The position numbers were made by a program, and so were the translations under genes. A DNA stretch of 64,000 nucleotides from the NCBI GenBank assembly GCA_027625915.1, contig JANTQA010000008.1, positions 4,109,001 to 4,173,000 of the forward strand. The letters run 5' to 3'. The notes under the pieces are model-generated. The model had not been told where the DNA came from. It saw nothing but the letters and a program-made list of their open reading frames with translations, and ran no database searches. This document shows positions 27,008 through 39,620 of the stretch, piece by piece. The number at the start of each line of letters is the position of its first letter. Positions within the stretch are counted from its first letter, which is position 1. Origin of the DNA: Anaeramoeba flamelloides. Taxonomy: Eukaryota > Metamonada > Anaeramoebidae.

Positions 27008-27800
27008 TAAAGAATCTGAAAATTTTTACTATTGATATATTTTTCCAATTAAAAATATTACAAAACACTATGTAAAAATTTGAAAAATAAATACACTTTG
27101 ATTTGATCAAAAAATTGAGAATTTAAAATTTATCCTTATAATGATATCATTGATTTAAACACAATTGGAAACACAAAATCTTAAAAATATCTTATTATAA
27201 TTCATAATATTTTTAATAATCACTTTTCTAACCTCAACAAGAATAAAATTGAAGATATCTTAATAAAGGTCAATTTTATTCATTGGTGTGAAAAGGATAA
27301 TAAAGTATCATTTTATGTAATAGTACTATTCCGAAAAATCAAAGTTTGTCAGGATTATTTATTTGATGTTTTAGCAAAGGAATGAATCTTATTGAAAAGT
27401 TATCAATAAATTTCAATTTAAACTCCATTTCACTCAAAGAGTCCCAGTGAAAGGGTGTAAAATATACTTTTTAATTAAGAATAAAGGTAACTGGGATTGT
27501 TTAGAAATAATAAACTTCAGATTAGGTTTGATATTAATAACAGAAATATTGAACAAAATTAAAATAATCGAAAAAAAATAAAATGTTAAAAAGGATATTT
27601 TGTACAATACATTGGAATTTCTTGTGTGAAATTTCTCAATTTCTTTGTAAAATTCAAATTTTTGACAATAAGATTTTTTAATTATTAATGTATTCATTTT
27701 GAAATGAAATACAAATCCTCACATTTATGAGTTTTAATTTGGAGTTTCAAACATTTTTTTTATTTTAAATTATCTTATTTCAAAAAATAATCAAAAAATA

Positions 27801-27999
27801 CAGTCATTTTTACTTTAATGACACAAACTTGTAATGAAATTTACAATTCAATTAAAAATCATAAAACAAAGTACAAATCTTAATGTTTTTTTTTTTTACA
27901 ATTCTTTTTACTAGAATTTTAAATTTGGGGTCTTAATTTGAGATTTTTTTTTGTCTTAAATTTCGTTGAAAGTTTGTGTCTTAAAAGTGGAACTGATCG
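27801..27999 (+). mobile_element. Palindromic MITE, family M1, degenerate copy
   Basis: It is flanked by TA (27799-27800, 28000-28001). The left arm is strongly diverged (CAGTCATTTTTACTTTAATG). The right arm is better kept (TTTCGTTGAAAGTTTGTG, then CTTAAAAGTGGAACTGA). This is an older copy than its neighbours. Confidence 0.8.
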
Positions 28000-28174
28000 T
28001 AGAAAAGAATAAAAAAAAAATAAAAACGCGAAATCAAAAAAAAAAAAAAATTCAGTAAAATTCACAGATCTAAAAATTTAAAATTTATTTTGAGAAAAAT
28101 AATAAATTAAACTCATAGAATATGTTCTATTTATTCAATAATACTGCGCCAGTTTGACTGAAAAGGTATGTATG

Positions 28175-28323
<149 letters not shown>

Positions 28324-28799
28324 TGTGTGTGAATCCAAAATCATTTTGATGAAGAAATTTGACATATTCCAACCCCAAGTAAAAAGAATTGTACTTCTTT
28401 TTTTATTTTTTTCTTCCTTAAGAAAAAACATTTTTTTTGAATAGTTTTTTTTAATTTCATAACAAACTAAAAAAATAATATTTTGTTATTAATTTAATTT
28501 AAACTATCAGTGAATTACTTATTGCAAATTTTTTTTATAAAAATTTTGCTTTAAAAAGAAAAATGGATAAATTTTTATCTCTTGTCTTTTTTTTTCTCAT
28601 CATATTTCTTTTTATTTCAAATTTTTTAAAGGTGGAAATTAATTTTTATTAAAAAGTGATTATTTGAAAATACATAGAGAAGAAAAAAATTCTATTAATT
28701 TTTCAAAAAAAGATTAATGATTTTAAAACAATGGCAGGGTTTACTTTTATCCTATTAAAAGATTTGTTTCTCTGGGTTACTTCTAGAATAAAAGAATAC

Positions 28800-29860
28800 T
28801 TTAATTAGTTATCATTAATGTTAGTAATCTTTTTCTTTCAAATTGGTATGAAAAATATATTCTAAATATTATTGATCAATAAATTATTAGATTTTTTTAC
28901 AAATTATCACAATTAAAATCAACTTTTATAGGATTTAAATTTTTTTACAAATTTACAATTTCAAAATATTAACAAAAAAAATAAATAAATAAAATAACTT
29001 GATTTAATAAATATAATTTGGAACTTCCTAAAGTTACAGTCAGTTTCACTTTTAAGGCACAAACTTTCAACGAAATTTAAGGCACAAAAAAAATCTCAAA
29101 TTAAAGCACAAAATTCAAATTCTAGTAAAAATAAATTGTAAAAAAAAAATTGCAAATTTTGTGCTTTAATTTAAGATTTTTTTGTGCCTTAAATTTCGTT
29201 GAAAGTTTGTGCCTTAAAAGTGAAACTGACTGTACTCTTAATAAGATATTTTCAAATTAAGGTGAACCTAATAATTATTAACAAAAAAAAAACTGAAAGG
29301 TTGATTATTTTTGTTTCCTTTTTATCAATATAATTGTAAAATCAATATATTTTCAAGATTTCAACAATATTTTGTCAAAATAATCTATTTGTTAACAATT
29401 TAATTTTTTAACAAGTTATATAATTTTGAGATAAATTTAAAAACAATATTTCCGAATTTTAGAATCATAATTTTGGTGGTTTGGTGTTTAAAATGTCTCT
29501 TGAAATGCTGATTTTTTTCTAAAATTCTTAAATTTTTTATTAATTTTTGTGATCATTGTTAATTGATCAGAGAAACTTTAATTACCACTTTAATGTTCGT
29601 TTTTTTATTGGGGTTTCAACCAAGGTTGCATTAATATGGCTTATATTCAATAACCACATACTTTCATTTCACACTTCTCATTAGTAAAAAAAATAATCTC
29701 TTAATAATTGATTATATCAAATAATAAATAGATTAGGAATAAAATATATCTTAAATTTGAAAAATGATGCCAAAGTTATAATCATTAGTAGGAATTTTAT
29801 CAATATAAAAATAATACACAAGGATTATAAACTCGGTCCACTTAATAGGGGCCCAGTCAA
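28800..29860 (+). repeat. Dispersed repeat, family R3 (copy 2), split by a MITE
   Basis: It matches 20230-21300. The M1 MITE at 29037-29232 interrupts it between GGAACTTCCTAAAGT and CTCTTAATAAG, at the place where copy 1 runs on without a break (near 20475). The repeat is therefore older than this MITE insertion. Confidence 0.6.
29037..29232 (-). mobile_element. Palindromic MITE, family M1, inserted in repeat R3
   Basis: 196 bp, flanked by TA (29035-29036, 29233-29234). Both termini are intact: CAGTCAGTTTCACTTTTAAG on the left and its complement ending in CTGACTG on the right. The arms are closely matched, so it is among the youngest copies here. Confidence 0.93.
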
Positions 29861-30121
29861 AAAATAAAAAAAAATAAAAATTGAAAAAAAAAAAACAATC
29901 TCATCGTTACTTTAATGTTTAACACCAAAAATTAAAATATTAAAATATATTTTATCATGTTCTTTATTTATTTGATGATTTAAACTAAAAAAAAAAAATT
30001 GAAAAAAAAAAAAAAAATTAATTAAAAAAATCTTTAGGTCCCAAAAAAAATAAAAAAAAATGGATTTTATTTTGAAATTAATAAAACCCATTAATACATT
30101 CACCATTTAATTAAATTACTA

Positions 30122-30317
30122 CAGTAAGTTTCACTTTTAAGATACAAACTTTCAACGAAATTTAAGGCACAAAAAAAACCCAAATTAAAGCACAAAATTC
30201 AAATTCTAGTAAAAATAAATTGTAAAAAAAAAAATTCCAAATTTTGTGCCTTAATTTGAGATTTTATTGTGCCTTAAATTTCGTGGAAAGTTTGTGCCTT
30301 AAAAGTGAAACTGACTG
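30122..30317 (-). mobile_element. Palindromic MITE, family M1, nested in the transposase gene
   Basis: 196 bp, TA duplicated at 30120-30121 and 30318-30319. Removing the MITE and one TA restores a continuous minus-strand frame, METRLKLVI, followed after one stop by LNGECINGFY. This resembles the usual Tc1 C-terminus (family pattern RLxxVI followed by a Gly-rich end). The insertion is therefore inside the gene's last codons and younger than the transposon. Confidence 0.93.
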
Positions 30318-31377
30318 TAATTTTAATCTTGTTTCCATTGAATTACATAAATTTTCAATTATTTCCCATTTAAGTGATTTCCAAACGTCTCTACAGCATT
30401 TTATTAATTGATTTTTATTCTTTGGGGGATTATCACTTATTTTTTTGGACATAATACCCCATAAGTGTTCTATTGGGTTTAAATCTGGCGAATTTGGAGG
30501 CCATTTTTTTAAAACCTGACATTTGTTTTTTAAATATTCGAGAGTTGATAATGATGTATGAGAAGTTGGCACCGACTTGCTTTAATATCCATTGATTCTT
30601 ACCATACAATTCATCCAAACCAGAAAAAATTTTACTTCTTGAGATAACATTATTCTGATATGTTTGTGAATTAATGGTTTTGGGGCATTTTATCAATGTA
30701 GATTGATAAGAAAAATTTATTCCTCCAAAAAACATTACTTTTGGTAGAAATTTTGCAAATTGTTCAAAAACAGAATCTTTGTAAAAAAAATAGCAAAAAA
30801 AAAAAATATTTCATGATACCAACATTTTTAGAACATAGATCTTGAATTTACAAGAGGACCCCAATATTGTAATTTTTAGAAGATTTTAATTTTTTCATGA
30901 TCGCACAAAAAAATATGTGATCCGCAACCTTATTGATCTTACAAACAGACTTAAAAAAAAGAAAAAAAAAAAAAAGAAACGAAAACCTACCATCTTTAAC
31001 TCCCCGTTGTCTCCAAATTTTTCGATTCAAACCAGTATAATTAAACCATTTTTCGTCTGTGAATATAACTTTTTTCCAATCAATAGGATTATTAATATAT
31101 TTTCTTGCGAATTTTAATCTTTTCTTTTTTTGTTTGTTTGTAAAAAGTGTCCGTTTCCTTGGTAATAAATATTCGAAATTTAATTATTTTCTAATCTTCC
31201 ATACCGTTGTTCTACCTAAACTGACATTAAATTCTTCTTTTAAATATGTACTCAGTTCCTTGCAACTCATTTTCCGATTAGTCTTTGATATATTTTTTAT
31301 CAACTCTTTATTTTCATCAGTGTGTTTTCTTTTTCTACCCGTTTTTTTTGTGTTTTTAATTGTACTAAAAAAAGATA

Positions 31378-31425
31378 AAAGAAAAAGAAAAAGAAAAAGA
31401 AAAAGAAAAAGAAAAGAAAAGAAAA
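31378..31425 (+). repeat. AAGAAA-type microsatellite within the transposase intron
   Basis: About eight units of a 6-bp purine repeat, then AAAAG variants. On the transposase strand it forms a polypyrimidine tract just before the intron's TTTTTTTAG acceptor. Confidence 0.85.
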
Positions 31426-31632
31426 ATGCAACTTGAAAATTAAAAAAACAAAAAGTAAAAAAAAAGTAAAATACTTTTTTGTATCAAATTTGCTTTGCCA
31501 ATATCGAACTTTTTTTCTAGTAATATTTAGCCTTTGAGCTATTTTTCTTTGAGATAAACCCTGATTTCTTTACAATATTATCATTGTTTTTGTTTCTCTT
31601 TCTTTTGTATCATTTTGATAATTTGTTAACAT

Positions 31633-32921
31633 TTATAAAAATTCAAAAATCAAAATATTCAATTTTGAAAATAAAATGAAAAGAAAAATGAAAAAAAATG
31701 AAAAAAATGAAAAGGAAAAAAATCCATAATCCAAAATTTATTAAAAAGAAATTAAATTTTTAATTTTCTAAAATAAAACACAATTAATATTTTAATCAAT
31801 AAATTATTTAATATTTTCACTTCATTTGCTATAGGATGTTTTAATAAGTTGTTAAAAAACATCTTTTGATTTTATTTATATTTATTCTTTGACGAATAAT
31901 AAAAATATTTAATAAAAATAATTGGGTATCTTTTTTATGAATTGAGTTTATTTAAATATTTGAAAAGATTTTGAAATATTCACCATATCTTAGAATAAGG
32001 TATTTTTTTCATTTCAATCAAAAATATAATTGGTTTGATACATTTATCTTCTATGTGCACTTTGAAATATAATTTTTTAAAAATAGATTTTTAGAATTTA
32101 AAAAAACAGAAAATAATCAACAAATTTTTGTTAATTTTTCCTTTTTAGCAGTATCTGTAATTGTTTTTTTTTTATTTTTAAGACTTTTGTTATATGTTTA
32201 CTGTATTGGAATCTGTTTTTTTTTAAATAAAAATTAAATACAATGACCCAAAATAGCCATATTCAAAGTATAAAGCCAATGTTACAATATAAAAACCTTG
32301 CTTTTTTTTCTTCTTGTTCCAGACAATATCATATTCAGTACCCAATAGTATATCTAAGTTTAAAACAATTTTGGAATGCAAGTTCCTTGTTTGAGTATAT
32401 TTTATATTAGGAAAGGGAATTTGCATATTACTTTCTGTAATTTTCTCAATTTTTTGATAAAATATTTTTTAGTTTATTTTGGTGTTTTATCATAACAGAA
32501 ATAGACTCTTCATTTTGATAAAAACAATTTAAAATTTGATCATTTCCTTTTTTAATCACAGAACTTTAAGTAAACCGAACCAACTTTATTTATTGTTTAT
32601 TATCGATTTCTTTGATCTTTTAAAGTGTAAATCAACTTTGAAAAAACAACACATGTCTTTTTATTTTGAAAAACCTATTCTGTCAAGTCGAAAATGTTTT
32701 TATTTGGTGATTATTGTTGTATTTCGAATAATTCTAAACCTTAAAAAAAGAAAAAAATTTAAACCAAGAACTTGGTTAAAGCAATCTTTATGAAATAATT
32801 GGATTAAAAGAATTTAATTAACCATTCACTTTGAATTTTCGAAATTCAAATTTCATTTTTTTACTTTGAAGACTTTTTTGTAAAAAGTTCAATTCACCTT
32901 TTGGATTTTATCGAATAATTT
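31633..32921. other. AT-rich spacer before ABI
   Basis: Two short ORFs lie here (32223-32426 minus, 32536-32793 plus), both without motifs. I see no gene. The ABI promoter probably lies in the last few hundred bases. Confidence 0.5.
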
Positions 32922-35900
32922 ATGGATCTTACACAGAAACTTAGGACACTAACTCAACAAAAATTCCCCAACTCACTTGAAGAACTTAAAAACACAGGCG
33001 AGAGTATTGAAGAATATGCACGATTTTGCGAAGAAAAATATTCTAGCGATCCAGACAAAATTGTCGAGAAATCAAAAAAATATGTTAATTCATCGCTAGA
33101 AAACCTTACCCAACACATTTTGAATTTATCAAACAACCTAAATAGCTTACTTGGTTGCCAAATTCAAGAAATGGAAAAACTTCATCTTGAAATTGGATCA
33201 ACACAAACTGTAAAAAAAACTCCTTTTTTTCATTATTTTTCTTTTTAAAAAGAAGAAGAAAAAAAAAAAATAAAAAAATTTTTTTGAATAAATAAAATTT
33301 TTTTTTTTATTTTTAATCCACCTTGAAAAAATCCACACTTAATAGCGTCTTAAAGGTGCAAGTCTTCATGTAGGGCAAAGGGGATTAAAAAAATTATATA
33401 AAAAAAGAGAGATTATCACTGGCCCACGACAAAAAACAATTGAACACAACTTAATTGCCAAAGAGTACCAACAAAAATCCTCTTTTAAAATGAAAGGCAA
33501 GTCAATTAACTATGGTGCACTTGATTCTATTGGAACATTTCCCGAATCACAAGAGACCAAGGAAAGCCTCAAGATTATCAAAAACCGACATGTCCCATTT
33601 CTCAAAGATCTTTTTGGTGGGGGATATAGCATCGTGAACACAATTGAAGAAGATGAGGAAGAAGAGAACCAGGAAGTAGAATTAAGAGAAAAAAAGTCAA
33701 GGGATAAAAGAAAGCGAAACAAACAAAGAAGAAAATCACGAAGAATGGCGAGAAATAAAAACACTTTAAATATTGACAATAGTAAAATTTCCGTTTTTGC
33801 TTCAATTTCTTTTCTTTTTAAATTTCAAAATTGTTTTTGTAATTCTTGAAGAAAGAATTTAAAATATATTTGTTGTCTCCTAATATGGACGAAATAATGT
33901 TATTCAAATTGAGTCTCAAAATACTACTTTTTAATTTCTTTTTCAAAGAAAAGATAAGTCCAGAATAGATCTTAATGCTTTATGAGAGAAAATTTAATAT
34001 TATTCTCTTTGGTTATCAAGAAAAGAACAGCATGTTTTTGTGCAAGGAAAATTAATTGCTTTTAAACCAAAATATTGTGCAAATCAAAATTAAGTTTAAA
34101 ATGTAAACTATTTTCCATGAATTCTCGAACAACTTAAAATGATTAAACAAATCAAACGGCCATTTTTGAGAGAAGGCTATTGATTTAAAATCTTTACACA
34201 TTCTTGTAAAAATGTTCATTTAACTCAGGTTTGAACACGAAGTGTTGTATTTTATTCAAAAAAAATAATTTTTAAAGAATCCAAAAATGAATTCGAAAAA
34301 AAATTTTCTCAAAAAAAGGAAAACTAAAGTGTTTTTTATCACACATTTTAGATCCTATTTCTTTTATAGGTGCTTTATACACTAACTTTAAAGTGTTTTT
34401 TCGGGCAGAATGAGTTCTATAGTTTTATAATCATTATTCAAACAGACTGGATTCAATCATAAAAGTAATTGAGAAGATGTATTTTGTATTAATTTTTTTT
34501 TTTTTTTTTTTGTAAACATTAAAACCAAGATAATTCGCAAAAGTGAGTGAACCAAAAAAGAAGATGGTTCCAAAAAGAAAGTCAAATCAAAGGTTTATTT
34601 TTTTTGTCTTTTTGAGTAAATTTTCTTAGATATGATTTTTTTGTAGATAAGAACTGCTTGTTACAACACAGTTGGTGTCGATTTTAACTCAAAAAATATT
34701 TTCTACACATAATAAAAACAATTATTAACATCGAGATTCATTTTATTAATCATTATACTCATTAAGTACCGTTATGCTTTGTAAAAATCTAATCAATACT
34801 CATTTTGATTAATTATTGATTATTTTCAATTCTTGAAAAGAAAAATATTGAGTAGAAATAGACAAAATAATAAACTTTTTCATTTTGTTCTTGGTTGCCT
34901 TTGAGATAAATTTTAAAAAAAGAAAAAAGAAAAATTGCGTACATAGGGGAAGGAAAATTTGATTAAATTTTGGTTTCAATGTGATAAGAAATCATTTATA
35001 ATTGTAAAAAAAAATGTATTCTTTTATTCTTTTCCCTTTTTTATATCTAAGAAATTGTATTTGTTACATTTTTTTTTTTTGAATTGAAAAAAACATCACT
35101 AGTTAAAGATAAATTTCTTTAGTTCTATTTATTAAACCCCTTTATCCGAAATCTTTGACAATAACAACAATATATATTTTGATCTTGAACTTTTTTTTTC
35201 AAAAAGATCTGATATAAATTTGAAATAAATTTAATGGTAAAAAAAACAATGATATTTCAAAGATATAATTTTATACTTTGGAGTAACAATGCTATTAACT
35301 TCGTAGATGTCTTTTTTTTATGGGCGTTTTATAAGAATATAGCATATTCTAAATCAGTCATCTTCATGTAAAAATGGTCAATGGTATTAATTTAAAGTTC
35401 AATCAGAATGAGATCAGGTCAATTCTATATCTTGAGAAATTCTATTTCTTTTTTGATCTTATTTATTTTTTTGATATTTTTTGTTTTATTTATGTTTTAC
35501 AATTTTTAAAACAACCAATACCCCTTTTAACTGATGAAGAAATTTACTTTGAGGTTTTTGTTTTTATCATCATAAATGATTATTCAACTTGGTGATACAA
35601 AACAATAATGTTTTGATCAATAAAGATCGATAAACACTACAACTTTTTTTAAGACAAAATGCAATCAAAAAGTAACTCAATTTTCAAAAAAAAAAATAAG
35701 AATTTTTATATTTTTATGATCAGAAACTGGAGCCAAGAACAATAAGAAATAAAAATTATTGGATAAAATCAATACTAATTATGAAAGGTTTAACAAAGTA
35801 AATTTGTTCAAAAAAAAAAAAATAAAATAAACTATTTATTCATTTCTATTTTTCAGGATAAAGAAAAATGGAAATGGGAAGCCTAATTTCAAATTAAGAT

Positions 35901-36578
35901 TTTCTAAATATCTTTTTCGCTCTTTATAAACATTTTTATTATTATTTTTTCAAAAATAATATTAATATTAATTTCCAAATCTTATATTTATATATATATA
36001 TATATATTCATATAATATTATTAGATAAAGATTTACCAACAGATTTACCAGATTTTGAAAATTTAGATGATTTACAAGATAATCTTCCAAGTGATTTAGA
36101 AACTGGATTAGATGAACTTCCTGAAGAATTGCCATTTGATCTTCCCGATGAATTACCAGAAATATTACCAGAAGGATTATCAGACGATCTCCCCAATGAA
36201 TTACCAGAAATATTACCAGAAGGATTATCAGATGATCTCCCCGATGAATTACCAGAAGAATTACCAGAAGAATTACCAGAAGAATTGCCAGAGGAATTGT
36301 CAGAGGAAATATCAGAGGAATTATCAGAGGAATTGCCAAAGGAATTACCAGAGAAATTGCCACCAAAATTACCTAATAAAAAATTACCCAATTTGCCACC
36401 TCCATTGCCAAACAAAAGAACTACAGACGGCCCCCCACCCCCATTACCAAACAAAAGGTCCACAGAAGGCCCTCCACCCATTCCCCGAAGAAATCGCAGG
36501 CTCCCACCCCCATTGCCAAAAAATGATGAGGAATTAGATTCAGATGAGTTACCAGATGAGTTACCAGATTTTGATTAA
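32922..36578 (+). CDS. abi: Abl-interactor (ABI) homologue, WAVE/SCAR complex subunit, join(32922..33209, 33346..33781, 36025..36578)
   Basis: ABI is a core subunit of the pentameric WAVE regulatory complex that activates Arp2/3 at the leading edge. Exon 1 (96 codons) matches the ABI N-terminus: SIEEYARFCEEKYSSDPDK, then LENLTQHILNLSNNLNSLLG (human [20 protein letters not shown]), then EMEKLHLEIGSTQT. Exon 2 continues in phase 0 after AATAG with the ABI helix and homeodomain-homologous segment (LYKKREIITGPRQKTIEHNL, INYGALDSIGTF), then Arg/Lys-rich KRNKQRRKSRR. Exon 3 joins in phase 1 across a 2,243-bp intron and encodes tandem LPEELPEE-type repeats and a proline-rich end (PPPLPNKRTTDGPPPPLPNK, PPPIPRRNRRLPPPLP). 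Total is 425 residues, between Dictyostelium AbiA (332, as recalled) and animal ABI1 (about 500). No SH3 domain is seen. Exons 1-2 are secure; the exon 3 join rests on phase, consensus sites and fitting composition. Confidence 0.85.
33782..36024 (+). other. Proposed 2.2 kb ABI intron
   Basis: Donor GTAAAA at 33782; acceptor ...TATTATTAG ends at 36024 after a TA-rich run. No repeat family was recognised inside. If the donor is not used, the ORF closes at 33849, giving a 263-residue ABI without the proline-rich end. A plus ORF at 35374-35595 contains FLKQPIPLLTDEEIYFEVF, vaguely like part of a RhoGAP domain, but nothing supports it. Confidence 0.5.
36146..36360 (+). repeat. In-frame tandem coding repeat in ABI exon 3
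   Basis: Two copies of a 48-bp unit at 36146-36193 and 36194-36241 (protein DELPEILPEGLSDDLP). They are followed by short 15-bp units coding ELPEE and variants ELSEE, EISEE and ELPKE. The near-identity of the first two units points to recent duplication. Confidence 0.9.
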
Positions 36579-37279
36579 GTCTTTTTTTTTTTTTTTAATC
36601 TTTGAAATTTTGGTTAAAAAATTGATCATTTTTTATATTTTATTTTAAATTTTTTGTTTTCAAATTCATTATTCTTGACTTTTCTATTAAAATTGTTACT
36701 GAACTAATTTTCAAAATTGTTTTAACTTGTTAATTTTTTTTTTAAAAACAAGTTAAATTGTTTATTTTTCATCTCTTAAAAAAAATAATAAAAATAATAA
36801 TTGCCTTGAAATCGAGAAATTTTTGTAAAATATAAAATACAATATTAATACTAAACAAGAAAAATCATTTCAAAAAAGGATTAAGCAAATTAGTGTGAAG
36901 GATTATTAAAATAATTGAAAATTTTATAGTCATTTATTTTTTTTTTTTTTTTCCAACAGTTGGATAAAGAAATTGAATTTTTTTTTTATTGTTGTTAATG
37001 AAGAGAAGAGATTCATTTAAAGTGCCACCTGTTTGTCTTAAACACTAAAATTTATATAAAAGTCTTTTATCTGTACTGTGATTTTTAAAAAATTATAACT
37101 CTGAGGGTAGATTTTCTAGTTCTTTCAAAAATGAAATAAAAAATTTAATTTTAAAGCAAATACAAAAAAAAAAGAGAAAAAAAAAAGTCATATAGATCAG
37201 AGATTAAAAAAATAAATAAATAAAAGGTAAAACTTGTTTGAAAAGTTTTTTTTTTGCAAACTATATCTTGGATTATTAT

Positions 37280-37440
37280 TTGTTTTCTACGATATTGGCT
37301 ATTACTCTGTGGTTTAATTAGATCAAAAATTTCTAGATCACCACAAAATACTACATACTTTGTATGTGGCCGTGCTTGGCAAAAGTTGATCACATGACAA
37401 GGCATTATAGCCACACTAGACAGAAGTTTATTTTTGTGAA
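37280..37440 (-). CDS. Candidate unassigned exon
   Basis: The minus strand reads KYVVFCGDLEIFDLIKPQSN followed by SQYRRKQIIIQDI, ending at a possible donor GTTTGC. That is the same donor form used in the SH3-PH gene. A CTAG acceptor lies upstream (near 37414). The residue mix is unlike the low-complexity chance ORFs around it. I do not recognise the family and no partner exon was found. It may be a gene fragment. Confidence 0.25.
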
Positions 37441-38644
37441 AGAAATTATTAGAATACTTATCGTTGTTTAATACCAGTATAAAACGACTGGATTTCGGAT
37501 AAAGTTAAATTATCATCACCATTTCTCTTTTCTGGTACTTTGCACACAGATTAGAACCAAATAATTTAATATATCACTTATCTTCATTTGAATTAAAAAG
37601 AAAAATAGTAAATAAATGAAATTTTTACAAAATAAAAAAAACAGAAAATTTGGAAAAGAAATCTATATTTATTTTCTGGGCTTTTGTTTATATAGTAAGC
37701 AAGAGTGAGAAAACAATAATCAATCGGGATCACTCAAGAAACTTGAATACTCTTAAAATGGATATCACCATAATGATTTTCAAGAAAACCAAGTTATTCA
37801 ATAAAACAATACTCAATTAAACAATAGTTTATGTAAAGTGTTTTCATAGATAAAACATAATAGTTTAAAAATTTAGCCAAAAATTGTTTATAAACAAATC
37901 AAAATAGTATTAATTGTTATTTTTTTTGAAAAGGTACTAAATTATATACTAAAATTGGAATTTTTTTTTTTTTTTTTTCGATCAAGGTATAAACGAATGC
38001 ATAATTTGGATTGTTTTTAAATTATTTAGAATCGATTATAGATATTGTTATTGAAAGGTAATCAGTAAATAACACAATTTTTCTATGTGGTGACAAAATA
38101 ACTTTTGTAATGAATAAATTATTTAATCAAGTGTTTTGGCAATTTTGGGGTGTAAAGGTCCCCAAAAAAATTTCCAGTAAAGTATATTGTATTTTAATCA
38201 TTAAAACTAAGAGGCTTTTGATGTCTAGACAAACTTTTCAAAAAAAAATTGTTTTTTACCAAAATTTGGAGGGAAAAAAATAAAATCACAATAAACCAAA
38301 AAAAGTTTTCCAATGTCGAAATTTTTTTTTCAAGTTATTTTTTTATTGTAAGTAACTATACAATTTTTAATTATAAATTTTTCTTTCAAAGATAATTTTT
38401 AATAAATTATATATATATTATATTCCTTTGATAACATTTCAAATTAAAATTTTTGGTTGAAATGTTATAGTATATTTGGGGTGCTACGGATATATATATA
38501 TATATATATATAACAAATTCTTATTCCAAAAAAAAATGCACGTTTTAGGTGTAAACCTTTATCTATCCAGTTCAAATACAAAAATTAATAAAGTAACATA
38601 TTTCATTTGATCTATAGTTGTTCAAATATTTAGACCTTCTTGTA

Positions 38645-38840
38645 TAGTCGGTTTCAAATTTAAGGCACAAACTTTCAACGAAATTTAAGTCAAAAAAAAA
38701 TCTCAAATTAAGGCACAAAATTTGTAATTTTTTTTTTTCACAAATTATTATACTAGAATCTGAATTTTGTGCCTTAATTTGAGATTTTTATTGTGCCTTA
38801 ATTTTCGTTGAAGTTTGTGTTTTAAAAGTGGAACTGGTAG
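38645..38840 (+). mobile_element. Palindromic MITE, family M1, diverged copy
   Basis: Flanked by TA (38643-38644, 38841-38842). The ends are mutated (TAGTCGGTTTC ... GAACTGGTAG) and one arm lacks a few bases, but the AAACTTTCAACGAAATTTAA block and the asymmetric centre are clear. Confidence 0.85.
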
Positions 38841-39109
38841 TAAACGGATTGTGGATTCATACATAATTATTCAACATGTAAGGAAACGTCCACTTATCAA
38901 TCCAATATATAGGCCACAAAAAAAACTTTTTAATAAAGTTTATGCTTTTTTTTAAATTAATTTTTTTCTTTCCTTTATTTCTTCTTTTTCTTTCTCGTCC
39001 TCTGACCTACGATTAAAAAAAAATAAAATGTTATTCATTTTTTAAAAGAAAATCTATTGAAAATGTTATAATGTTAGCGACATTATGGCTTGAAGAAAAA
39101 GGCCCTAAA

Positions 39110-39620
39110 TAAATTTTTGAGTTTACTAAAGTGTTGAAAAGTGTCGTAGAGTGCCTAGGATTTTTTTAATTTTTGAAATGAAAAGAAATTAACGGGGCTT
39201 TTCCAGATATTAAAATAAAGTTTTCATAAATTTTCTTTTTTTAATTTTAGAATTTAATAAAAACTAATAATGTCTTTCTTGGGATTTTCTGTTTTTATCT
39301 GTGAAGTTTTCTAGGTTTTTTTGAGGTTTTCTGTTTTATTTGTGAAGTGTTCAAGGTTTTTTTTACTTTAGAAATAAACAGAAAATTTATTAAAATTTTC
39401 GGTTTATTTCTAAAGTAAAAAAAATGTAATGAAAATCTATTGATTTTCCAAATAAATAGAAAACTCAAAAAAACCTAACGAAAATCTATTAATTTTCCAA
39501 ATTAACAGAAAAATCAATTCTTGGAAAACCTAACGAAAAATGCTTCGATTTTTTTCACTTTTTGTTTTTGTTTCGAAAATCTATTGATTTTCTAATCAAA
39601 ACAAAAATTACAAAAAACCT
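39110..39620 (+). repeat. Repeat family R6 (copy 1), internally repetitive
   Basis: A module AACCTAACGAAAATCTATT plus ATTTTCCAAAT recurs several times between 39400 and 39620, preceded by inverted forms (TTTTCTGTTTTTATCTGTGA type). A reverse-oriented relative lies at 54165-54475. Both contain a CCTAGG/GTGTTGA-type end. Confidence 0.6.

Larger units (their letters stand above)
30076..31632 (-). pseudogene. Decayed Tc1/mariner-type transposase gene with an intron
   Basis: Read on the minus strand, it starts MLTNYQNDTKERE and has an HTH region GLSQRKIAQRLNITRKKVRY. A 110-bp GT-AG intron (31365-31474) follows, then KTGRKRKHTDENK and RKMSCKELSTYLKEEFNVSL. The catalytic block comes next: VIFTDEKWFNYTG (first Asp), MFFGGINFS, WILKQVGA and PPNSPDLNPIEHLWG (final Glu). 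Family members have Asp in a QDGA/QDNA motif; here the second catalytic Asp reads Val. At least two in-frame stops and a frame change just after QVGA are visible, and the 30848-31030 region no longer aligns. The last codons (LVI, one stop, LNGECINGFY) are split off by the MITE at 30122-30317. Spacing from the second to the third catalytic position is about 34 residues (DD34E). The terminal inverted repeats were not found. Confidence 0.88.

Noticed and set aside
35374-35595. RhoGAP-like fragment FLKQPIPLLTDEEIYF
   Set aside because: Only a short, weak likeness; no Arg finger region and no flanking homologous exons.
36008-36481. Gly-Asn-Ser-rich minus-strand ORFs
   Set aside because: They are the antisense of the ABI LPEE repeats; ABI frame, phase and composition explain the sequence.
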